55,092 nucleotides of DNA from Planctomycetota bacterium (GTDB lineage: Bacteria; Planctomycetota; Phycisphaerae; Sedimentisphaerales; UBA12454): NCBI GenBank assembly GCA_018828825.1, contig JAHJUV010000090.1, forward strand, positions 1-55,092, in the 5' to 3' direction. The notes under the pieces were generated by a model, which saw only the letters and a list, made by a program, of their open reading frames with translations, did not search any database and was not told the origin of the DNA. Position numbers and translations under genes: made by a program. This document shows, piece after piece, positions 33,860-41,042 of the stretch (positions are counted from its first letter, which is position 1; each line of letters begins with the position of its first letter).

Positions 33860-34636
33860 TTAATCCCAGTTGAGTTTTTCTGACTGGCTCAACAGTTCCT
33901 CAAGGTGTTTTTCTGTTTGTTCAGCTTTTTTGCTTTTCATATTTTTGAGTTCAGTCTGGCTTTTGTTCACGCTTTGCTGCAAATCTTCGAGTTTCTTTTT
34001 AAGCTCTTCGTACCTGAGCTGTTTCTTCTGAACAATCAGGTCGAACCTTTGGCCGATTACTTCTTTTAGTTGTTTCGTCAGTTCGGCTTTCTTTTTTTCG
34101 TCAGTTGCGCCTTTAACTTTGTCAAGAAGTTCGTTCCGTTTTTGCTTCAATGCAAGGTCCTGCTTGAGTACTTCAGCAAGAGCCGGATTGGTTTGCTCGG
34201 CATCGATAATCTGACGGTAATTTCTCATTTCGAACATCATTCTTCTCGTATAGGCGGGCGGGTCCGATGTTTTCAGAGCTGCAAGTTCCTTTGCCTTTTC
34301 CGGCTCGTTCTTTTCGAGCCAGGCTATCAGTTCGTTTTCTCTTGCCTGCATGCGCTGGCGCATTCTTTCTCTGCCCATCATTCCTGCGGGTCCTTCGCCG
34401 CTATCTTCCATCTCTGCTCCTCGGCGAGACCGATTTGATTCGAACCTTTCAAATCTCTGTCTATGCGGCCGTACAGCCTTTTCCATTTCCTGGTCCGGAG
34501 TAGCCGCAGACTCGGGTTCAACGATACTCTCAGGCGGAGGCGGAGTGTTAGCTTCGGATTCCTGGGCCTGTAAAGAACAAACAGCAAGAAGAAAAACAGA
34601 CAAAGACAATAACATTATTTTTACAGCCGTTTTCAT
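33860..34636 (-). CDS. Secreted coiled-coil protein of the sigma operon
   Basis: This 258-residue protein has a signal peptide (KIMLLSLSVFLLAVCSLQAQ), a Pro/Glu-rich linker, an Arg/Met-rich segment (MMGRERMRQRMQ), then a long Lys/Glu-rich helical region likely to form coiled coils. The start at 34636 follows an AAAGGA site; the ATG 18 bases upstream would place that site inside the gene. The helical, Met/Arg-rich periplasmic character resembles Spy/CpxP/ZraP stress-sensor proteins in outline, but I see no firm family motif. As last gene behind an ECF sigma factor and its membrane partner, it may be the sensor or the target of that circuit. Confidence 0.7.
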   Translation of the reverse strand: MKTAVKIMLLSLSVFLLAVCSLQAQESEANTPPPPESIVEPESAATPDQEMEKAVRPHRQRFERFESNRSRRGAEMEDSGEGPAGMMGRERMRQRMQARENELIAWLEKNEPEKAKELAALKTSDPPAYTRRMMFEMRNYRQIIDAEQTNPALAEVLKQDLALKQKRNELLDKVKGATDEKKKAELTKQLKEVIGQRFDLIVQKKQLRYEELKKKLEDLQQSVNKSQTELKNMKSKKAEQTEKHLEELLSQSEKLNWD

Positions 34637-34641
34637 TTTTT

Positions 34642-35136
34642 CTATCCTTTCCAAAATAAGTTTTCAGTTTCTATTATTTCAGTATCAACATTATTAATTG
34701 CATCGGCAAGTTCCCCGTTAGTGCCGTCGTCTTCGTTCAGACGAATGGCGAGAAGTTCGTCCCTGAGAAGCTCGATTTCCTTTTCGAGAGAAGCTATATT
34801 GCTGTCCACCTTTGCCAAAGCCGCCTGGTAGCCGTTTTGGGCACTATGGCTTACAGGTACTTCCTTTATATTCTGCATTAAAAGTGCGGCGCCAATAATA
34901 ACAACCGCCGCCACTGCTGCCGTTTTGACAAGAACAGACGAGAAAGCAATACGTCTTTGTTTTCGGCTTATTTTCGATTTAATCTCGTCGATGACCTCCT
35001 GTGAAACTTGCGGCGAGGGATATTTCTCGAACAGCCGGTCCGCTTCTGTTAGGTCGATTTTTATCTGTTCTATCTCATCGGCCCGATAGAATCGCGATAA
35101 TAAATTGTCGATATTTTCTTTTTTATTTTCAGTCAT
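34642..35136 (-). CDS. Putative membrane anti-sigma protein
   Basis: This 164-residue protein has an N-terminal cytoplasmic part of about 65 residues, one transmembrane segment (LVKTAAVAAVVIIGAALLMQ, about 69-88) and a C-terminal external part with a predicted coiled coil (AALAKVDSNIASLEKEIELL). The layout, size and an 8-base overlap with the end of the ECF sigma gene are those of an anti-sigma factor. No zinc-binding HxxxCxxC motif is present, so the call is from context. The next gene begins six bases after its stop. Confidence 0.6.
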   Translation of the reverse strand: MTENKKENIDNLLSRFYRADEIEQIKIDLTEADRLFEKYPSPQVSQEVIDEIKSKISRKQRRIAFSSVLVKTAAVAAVVIIGAALLMQNIKEVPVSHSAQNGYQAALAKVDSNIASLEKEIELLRDELLAIRLNEDDGTNGELADAINNVDTEIIETENLFWKG

Positions 35137-35683
35137 CTGAATCTTCCATTAATTGCCGCAGCTTTTTAAGTCCGCGGTGTACTTTTGAAAGTACAGTGCC
35201 GATGGGTTCTTTTCGCATCTGGGCCAATTCTTCGAAACTCAACTGCGAGTAGTAACGCATAACGATAATTTCGGCAGTTTCAGGCTCAAGCTTTTGCAGT
35301 TGCCGGGCCAGTTTATCGGTCAAAAAATTATCCTTTTTAGGCATTTGCGCCTCGGTCAGGACCTGTTCTTCGATGTGCGAAAGCATTTTTTGGTTCCGCT
35401 TTTTGGTTCGCAGATAATCGGTAAACAGGTTCGAGGCTATTCTAAAAAGCCAGGCCTCGAAGGTCTCCGGCCGGCAGGAACCGATTTTTTCCACCATTTT
35501 TAAAAAGAGCTCGCTGAGCAGTTCGTTTGCCTCGTCCCTGTTGCCTGTTAACCTGTAAAAGTAGCCGTACAAACGACTTGAGTAAATATCAACCAGTTGC
35601 GAAAGATCCTGCTTATCGCCTTTACGGGCGAGAGAAACAATGTCTTTAACTATTTCCGGGCTGGGCATTTCTTGTTTTTTCAT
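35129..35683 (-). CDS. ECF-type RNA polymerase sigma factor
   Basis: This 184-residue sigma factor has region 2 (YFYRLTGNRDEANELLSELF, then FEAWLFRIASNLFTDYLR) and region 4 (ETAEIIVMRYYSQLSFEELA followed by GTVLSKVHRGLKKLR, the DNA-recognition helix). It would direct RNA polymerase to a small stress or envelope regulon. Its stop overlaps the start of the putative anti-sigma gene by eight bases, so the pair is translationally coupled. A sigma-like fusion gene lies directly upstream on the same strand after a gap of about 100 bases. Confidence 0.92.
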   Translation of the reverse strand: MKKQEMPSPEIVKDIVSLARKGDKQDLSQLVDIYSSRLYGYFYRLTGNRDEANELLSELFLKMVEKIGSCRPETFEAWLFRIASNLFTDYLRTKKRNQKMLSHIEEQVLTEAQMPKKDNFLTDKLARQLQKLEPETAEIIVMRYYSQLSFEELAQMRKEPIGTVLSKVHRGLKKLRQLMEDSDD

Positions 35684-35789
35684 TAATATAGACGTTTGGC
35701 GGTTTTTGGATTTTGCATCATATTTTTATTTTTTTTATGCCGCAACGGGCTGGCTCAAAGAAAAAAAGAAAGTATGAAGTTAATTTTCA

Positions 35790-37628
35790 TCAGGGCTGGG
35801 TTTTTATCGGGTCAAGAACGAAGTCATAGCTGAAAATATCCTGGTCGGGACTAAAAATCGGCGACTCGGCAGGCTCGAAACCGTCAGCCTGCAGTTTTAA
35901 CTGAAAGTCGATCGGCTCGGTTATCGTCAGTTCATAAGTATTGCCGGAAAATGTCGAAGAGATTGACTCCTGCCAGGAAATGTTGACGTTGTCGAAATAA
36001 TAGCCGGGCGTTATCTTAAAAGTTTCTACCGGCTTGTCGGCCTCGCTGCTGGTTACGTTGCCGTTTATGACAAACGGCAGCAGGAGCGTTATCACATAAT
36101 CATCATCTTCGCTCTTCATTGCAAATTTGCGGACACTCATATAACCGTTCTTTTGTATGTCGAACAAAACCTCATCTTCCGGCGCGTCCAGCCACTCAAA
36201 ATATCCGTTGGCATCGGTTTTTGTTTCAAAGTTTAAGGAATTAACGCCCTGCCAGGATGAAACTTTTACAGATGTGTTCTCTATGGGACTGTCGTTAATA
36301 TCAACGACTCTACCTCGGATAGTACTTCCCGCTTCGAGAGTGAAAATAACAGGCGGCATATCTGCTTTAATTTCGACCGGCAATACCTGCGGTTTGGCGC
36401 CAGCATACTGGGCAGTGAATACCTCGACGCCCGGCATAACATTATCGAAGCGGAACCAGCCGTCCGCATCGCAGATTTGGCTGTTTTCACTGCCGCTTTC
36501 AAATGGACCTCTGATTATTGTTGCCTGCAGGGGATTCTGCTGCCGGTCAACCGTTCTTCCAATAACCGTAACGCCCCTTTCAAGAATTGTCTCGAATGAG
36601 AAGTTTTTTAACTGCTCAATCGCTGCCTGCTGATAAATTTCCATCGGAACGTAGTTTGGATGTGCTGCCGTTATAGAGGCCCCGGCCGCGTTTTTGGGAA
36701 AATTGCCGCATCGCCAAATGCCGTTTGCATCTGTTTTAAATACTCCCAAAAGCTTATTGTTCGAAGTTTCGGTATTATTACTGAAATTAACGAGCACTTT
36801 TACTTCTGCGTCTTTTATCGGCTCAAGTTCCTGGTTTTTGACGACTCCGCCTACAGCCGGCTGCGCTGTATTTATGTCGCTGACCGGCGAAGGCAGACCG
36901 CCAAGTTTCAAAATATCAGCGATATTGGAATCGGTAAGTTCCGCGAGAAATTTTGCCGCCAGCAGTCTTGCGGTTGAATCACCTTCCTTGAGAATTTTTA
37001 AAAGCTCCGGAATATTATCTTCATCGGCGAGTTGTTCTATTATTTCGAGCCGGGATTTTGGAATCTCCTGATACGATTTTATTTCAATTATCGGAGATGG
37101 AGGAGTGACGGTTTTTTTCTGCTGCTGCGGTGTGGCGATCTGTTGGATAGGGGTTTTGGCCGGTCGCAGCAGAATACCGATTGCAATTAGAATCACCGCG
37201 GCAATTGCGGAATATAGAAATATCCTGCTGATATTTTTGTCGGCTGAATCGAATGCGGCCAGTATCTTTGCGCGAAGCTTGTCTTCATGACCCGCATCGG
37301 GCGTTAGGGCGGTATCGACGGCGATTTTGCTGACAAGTTCTGCGAATTCTTTGTCTTTTAAGCTGCGATTTATCTGGTCTGTCGCAATGGCACTGAGCCA
37401 GTTGACGAAATCTGTCCTTGTTCTACCTCGAAAACGCCTGATGTTCCGGGCTGCCTGAACAAAAACCACGCTGGTCATATCTTCAGTAATCTGTTTGGAA
37501 TGCAAACCAGTCAGGCAGTGGTAAAAGATTTTTTCGTAATATATGTCGTAGAGGAGCAGAAATGCCGAACTGTCGGCAGAGACGAGGGTTACCAGCGGGT
37601 CTCGTTCGGCTTCTGAAGTATTGGCCAT
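35790..37628 (-). CDS. Sigma region-2 domain fused to a membrane anchor and Ig-like domains
   Basis: A 612-residue protein with an unusual order. Residues about 20-90 look like sigma-70 region 2 (LLLYDIYYEKIFYHCLTGL, the TEDMTSVVFVQAARNIRRF part and FVNWLSAIATDQINR). Region 4 is absent: after a short acidic linker comes a transmembrane segment (about 136-155, IFLYSAIAAVILIAIGILL), then a Pro/Gln linker, a HEAT-like helical piece (about 190-235), and at least three carboxypeptidase-regulatory-like beta domains (KDAEVKVLVNF, VIGRTVDRQQNPLQATIIRG and IRGRVVDINDSPIENTSVKV). Without region 4 it should not recognise a -35 element itself; a regulatory or core-binding role is inferred. It heads the sigma operon. 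Confidence 0.75.
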   Translation of the reverse strand: MANTSEAERDPLVTLVSADSSAFLLLYDIYYEKIFYHCLTGLHSKQITEDMTSVVFVQAARNIRRFRGRTRTDFVNWLSAIATDQINRSLKDKEFAELVSKIAVDTALTPDAGHEDKLRAKILAAFDSADKNISRIFLYSAIAAVILIAIGILLRPAKTPIQQIATPQQQKKTVTPPSPIIEIKSYQEIPKSRLEIIEQLADEDNIPELLKILKEGDSTARLLAAKFLAELTDSNIADILKLGGLPSPVSDINTAQPAVGGVVKNQELEPIKDAEVKVLVNFSNNTETSNNKLLGVFKTDANGIWRCGNFPKNAAGASITAAHPNYVPMEIYQQAAIEQLKNFSFETILERGVTVIGRTVDRQQNPLQATIIRGPFESGSENSQICDADGWFRFDNVMPGVEVFTAQYAGAKPQVLPVEIKADMPPVIFTLEAGSTIRGRVVDINDSPIENTSVKVSSWQGVNSLNFETKTDANGYFEWLDAPEDEVLFDIQKNGYMSVRKFAMKSEDDDYVITLLLPFVINGNVTSSEADKPVETFKITPGYYFDNVNISWQESISSTFSGNTYELTITEPIDFQLKLQADGFEPAESPIFSPDQDIFSYDFVLDPIKTQP

Positions 37629-37775
37629 TTTTCAGTCCGTTTGCAATTATGCTAACCTGTTATACAGACAGTAATTATATTTTATTTCAGGTCTTGTTTA
37701 TATTCAATAGAAAAATGGCATAAAAAAATAAACAAACAGGAGTTTTTTAGTATAATATTAAGCTGGACAAAAAAC

Positions 37776-37804
37776 TTGACAGAGGGGGCCTGCTCAAGTA
37801 AAGT
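37776..37804 (+). promoter_or_regulatory. Sigma-70 promoter for rpsB-tsf-pyrH-frr
   Basis: A perfect -35 TTGACA and a -10 TAAAGT are separated by exactly 17 bases. The predicted start leaves a leader of about 60 bases before the rpsB GTG, with a GGAGG site nine bases upstream of it. This is the strongest promoter-like sequence in the window, fitting a ribosomal-protein operon. Confidence 0.75.
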
Positions 37805-37871
37805 GCTTTGTTCTCTAGTTTTGCGTCAATACTTAGTGTAGAAAAGTTAATGTTTTTGGAGGTCATATTTA

Positions 37872-38693
37872 GTGGCTAATGATTTGGCTCGTAATTTAAT
37901 TAATGCCGGTGTGCATTTTGGTCATACCGTCAGCCGATGGAATCCCAAAATGAAACCGTATGTTTATTCCCGCAGGGGTATGGTTCACATTATCAATGTC
38001 CGCGAAACGCTTAAGGGCATTATTCTTGCCAAGAAGCTTTTGGGTGATATTGTGGCCGGCGGCAAGGATGTTGTATTTGTCGGCACCAAGAGACAGGCGA
38101 AAAAAGCGGCAAAGTCCGCCGCCGAAGCGACTGGAATGCATTATGTGACCACGCGATGGCTGGGCGGAACTTTTACGAATTTCAGAACTATACACTCGAG
38201 AATTCAAAGACTCGACGAGCTTGAAGCTATGGCGACAGACGGTTCGATCGAATCCGAAAGCAAAAAACGCGCTTCTACACTCAAACGCGAACTTCGCAAG
38301 GTCAAATCGAATCTTGAGGGCATTCGCAAAATGAGCCAGATACCGGGAGCCATTGTGGTTGTTGACGCAAGGAGAGAAGTTCTTGCTCTTCGTGAAGCGA
38401 AGAAAATGGGAGTTCCGACAATAGGCATTATTGATACCGATTCGAACCCGGACCTGGTCGATGTTCCGATACCGGGCAATGACGATTCGGTCAAGGCGAT
38501 AGATATTATTTTCGGCGAGCTTGCTTCAGCGGTTGCCGAGGGCAAAACTATGTATAAGGCAGTGGCTAAGGACGAAGACGGCCGCAAACCTCGTGTTCGC
38601 AGGCGTTCTCTGGCCAGGGCCGCCGATGCTGAAACCGCCGCAGAAACGGGCAAAGAACCCGCACAGACCCCAACGACAGGTCAATCTGCATAA
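37872..38693 (+). CDS. rpsB: 30S ribosomal protein S2
   Basis: S2 binds the small subunit near the head-body junction together with S1. The 273-residue sequence is clear from the start (LINAGVHFGHTVSRWNPKM), through RRGMVHIINVRETLKGI, FVGTKRQAKKAAKSAAE, RWLGGTFTNFRTI and GIIDTDSNPDLVDVPIPGND. The start is GTG with a GGAGG site nine bases upstream. A C-terminal tail of about 40 residues, rich in Arg then Ala/Glu/Thr, extends past the core domain, which is common in planctomycetes. It opens the conserved rpsB-tsf-pyrH-frr order. Confidence 0.97.
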   Translation: MANDLARNLINAGVHFGHTVSRWNPKMKPYVYSRRGMVHIINVRETLKGIILAKKLLGDIVAGGKDVVFVGTKRQAKKAAKSAAEATGMHYVTTRWLGGTFTNFRTIHSRIQRLDELEAMATDGSIESESKKRASTLKRELRKVKSNLEGIRKMSQIPGAIVVVDARREVLALREAKKMGVPTIGIIDTDSNPDLVDVPIPGNDDSVKAIDIIFGELASAVAEGKTMYKAVAKDEDGRKPRVRRRSLARAADAETAAETGKEPAQTPTTGQSA

Positions 38694-38712
38694 GTTTGGG
38701 CGCAGCAAAAAA

Positions 38713-38739
38713 GACCGTACCAGGGTAAAAAGTACGGCC
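38713..38739 (+). terminator. Hairpin between rpsB and tsf
   Basis: GACCGTAC and GTACGGCC form a 6-bp core stem around an 11-base loop, followed by TTTG. The T-run is short, so it is more likely a partial attenuator or an mRNA-processing hairpin that lowers readthrough from rpsB to tsf than a full stop. Confidence 0.4.
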
Positions 38740-38780
38740 TTTGTGCAAATACTAATTTAAATTTCAGGAGATTTTCTAAA

Positions 38781-39647
38781 ATGGCAGAAATAGAGGCTGC
38801 ACTGGTTGTAAAACTGAGAAAAATGAGCGGGCAGGGAATGATGGACTGCAAAAAAGCTCTTGAGGAAAGCAATGGAAACCTCGAAGAGGCGATGACCTCG
38901 CTGAGGAAAAAAGGACTTGCGACTCTTGCCAAAAGGGCGGACAAGCAGGCCTCCGAGGGCAAGGTAATATGCGTTTCAAGTCCCGATGGCAAAGAGGCCG
39001 CGATGGCAACGCTCTGCTGCGAGACCGATTTTGTAGCCAAGACCGATGCGTTTGTCGCCACTGTCGATGCGATGGGCGATTATCTGCTTGCCTGCAAGGC
39101 GGCGGACAGCGTTGAAAATCTGCTCGGTACCGAAAAGGACGGAAAAAAGTTTTCCGATTGTTTGACCGAATGTGTCAGCAAAACGGGCGAAAAGACCGAA
39201 GTCGGAAATTTCGCCAGATTCAAACTCGAAGGTACTGGCAGTATAGCTACTTATGTTCACTTTAACGGTAAAATAGGCGTTATGGTCGAATATGAAACAA
39301 GCACGCAGGCCGTTGCCGACAGCGAGCAGTTCAAGTTCATCGGCAGGGACATCGCGATGCACATCGCTGCGGTAAATCCTATTTCGCTGGATTCTTCGGG
39401 AATTGCGGCCGATGTAGTCGAACGCGAAAAGGCCATTGCCGCAGAACAGGTAAAGGACAAGCCCGCCAATATCATCGGTAAAATTGTCGAAGGCAAAATG
39501 AAGAAATTTTTCGCTGAAAACTGCCTGTTGTCTCAGGGATTCGTAAAGGACGAGAAAGTCTCTGTCGAGAAAGTACTTACCGACACCGCGAAAGCGGCCG
39601 GCGGCACCGCGAAAATAAAAAGATTTGTACGATTCGCAATCGGATAA
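38781..39647 (+). CDS. tsf: Elongation factor Ts
   Basis: EF-Ts recycles EF-Tu by exchanging GDP for GTP. The N-terminal UBA-like domain (VVKLRKMSGQGMMDCKKAL, then EEAMTSLRKKG) and the TDFVAKTD core motif are present, followed by the two-subdomain dimerisation core ending in GTAKIKRFVRFAIG. The length is 288 residues. It has its own AGGAG site and follows rpsB after a hairpin. Confidence 0.97.
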   Translation: MAEIEAALVVKLRKMSGQGMMDCKKALEESNGNLEEAMTSLRKKGLATLAKRADKQASEGKVICVSSPDGKEAAMATLCCETDFVAKTDAFVATVDAMGDYLLACKAADSVENLLGTEKDGKKFSDCLTECVSKTGEKTEVGNFARFKLEGTGSIATYVHFNGKIGVMVEYETSTQAVADSEQFKFIGRDIAMHIAAVNPISLDSSGIAADVVEREKAIAAEQVKDKPANIIGKIVEGKMKKFFAENCLLSQGFVKDEKVSVEKVLTDTAKAAGGTAKIKRFVRFAIG

Positions 39648-39682
39648 TATAATAAACTTCGTAAAAAGACAGGAACACAGGG

Positions 39683-40399
39683 ATGGGCGAATTGAAATAC
39701 AAACGTGTTCTGCTGAAAATCAGCGGCGAAAGCTTTTGTAAAAGCGGCGGATTCGGTATTGACGGCGAGCCACTCGCTTCGATTGCCGAAAGAATACAGC
39801 AAATCCGGAAACTCGGCACTCAAATCGCCGTCGTTGTAGGCGGAGGCAATTTTCTCCGGGGCGAAACTTTCAGCAAATCAAGTCATATCTCCCGTCATAC
39901 CGCTGATTATATGGGTATGCTCGCCACGGTCATCAATGCCTGCGCCTTGCAGGAGACTCTCGAAGAAATAGGCCAGCCGACGCGAGTGCTCAGCGCGATA
40001 GAGGTTTCAGCCATCTGCGAGCCTTTCATCCGCAGAAGGGCGATAAGGCATCTCGAACAGGGCAGGGTCGCTATCCTGGCCGGCGGAACGGGAAATCCGT
40101 TCTTTTCCACCGATACCTGTGCAGCGCTTCGTGCTTCCGAGCTTGATGCCAATGTACTTATCAAGGCTACAAAAGTTGACGGCGTTTATGACGAAGACCC
40201 GATTAAAAATCCGAAAGCGAAATTTTTCGATAAACTTGCTTATCGGGACGTGCTGAATAAAAACCTGCGGGTTATGGACCATTCCGCGATAAGTTTATGC
40301 AGTGAAAATAAAATTCCGGTTATTGTTCTGAATATCTTTCAGAAGGGCAATATCACAAAGGCTCTTCTCGGCGAAAAAATCGGTACGATTATCTCTTAA
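39683..40399 (+). CDS. pyrH: UMP kinase
   Basis: PyrH phosphorylates UMP to UDP in pyrimidine synthesis. It is a 238-residue amino-acid-kinase-fold protein with YKRVLLKISGESF at the start, IAVVVGGGNFLRG, TADYMGMLATVINACALQ, ILAGGTGNPFFSTDT and KATKVDGVYDEDP. These are the usual PyrH signatures. It is flanked by tsf and frr, the classical arrangement, with short gaps. Confidence 0.97.
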   Translation: MGELKYKRVLLKISGESFCKSGGFGIDGEPLASIAERIQQIRKLGTQIAVVVGGGNFLRGETFSKSSHISRHTADYMGMLATVINACALQETLEEIGQPTRVLSAIEVSAICEPFIRRRAIRHLEQGRVAILAGGTGNPFFSTDTCAALRASELDANVLIKATKVDGVYDEDPIKNPKAKFFDKLAYRDVLNKNLRVMDHSAISLCSENKIPVIVLNIFQKGNITKALLGEKIGTIIS

Positions 40400-40416
40400 T
40401 TTTGCAGGAGCGGGTT

Positions 40417-40977
40417 ATGCCGACACAGAAAATTATAAGCGAACATAAACAGCTTATGGAAAAAGCGTTGGAATTTCTCCACAGCGAATTCAAAACTGTC
40501 AGAACCGGCAGGGCTTCCACAGGCCTTGTTGAAAATCTCAGGGTCGATTATTACGGCTCACCCACGCCTTTGAAACAACTTGCGACTCTCTCGGTGCCCG
40601 AGTCGAGTATGATTGTCATTAAGCCGTTTGACCCCGCCTCCATAAAGGACATCGAAAAGGCGATTAAGAACAGCGACCTTTCCATCGCCCCGATGTCGGA
40701 CGGTAAAATCATCAGGCTCAATGTCCCGCCGCTGTCTGGAGAAAGAAGAACACAGCTCGCATCGCAGGTCAAACAGCTCGGCGAGCAGGCAAAAATCAGC
40801 ATTCGGAACATCAGAAGAGACGCAAATAAAAAACTCGACGATGCCCAAAAAGCAAAAACTCTTACCGAAGATGACCGCGACCACGGCAAGAAAGAAATCG
40901 ACGAACTTACTAAACAATATACGGACAAAATCGATAAGGCCGTAAAGTCCAAAACAGATGAAGTTATGGAAAGCTGA
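40417..40977 (+). CDS. frr: Ribosome recycling factor
   Basis: Frr splits the ribosome after termination, together with EF-G. The ATG at 40417 (AGGAG site just before) gives 186 residues; the TTG 15 bases upstream is less likely. Key segments are the FLHSEFKTVRTGRASTGLVE helix, VDYYGSPTPLKQLATLSVPE, IKNSDLSIAPMSDGKIIRLNVPPL and RRDANKKLDDAQKAK. It ends the translation cluster and is followed by a 65-base gap and an unrelated membrane protein. Confidence 0.96.
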   Translation: MPTQKIISEHKQLMEKALEFLHSEFKTVRTGRASTGLVENLRVDYYGSPTPLKQLATLSVPESSMIVIKPFDPASIKDIEKAIKNSDLSIAPMSDGKIIRLNVPPLSGERRTQLASQVKQLGEQAKISIRNIRRDANKKLDDAQKAKTLTEDDRDHGKKEIDELTKQYTDKIDKAVKSKTDEVMES

Positions 40978-41042
40978 CAAAACGATTCATACCTATTCGT
41001 CAGAACTCCGAATTTTGAAATCTCTTTTGTGAGGGGACGAAA

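Noticed and set aside
37751..37756. TATAAT as an additional rpsB promoter
   Set aside because: No acceptable -35 box at the right distance; the TTGACA/TAAAGT pair just downstream is far better.
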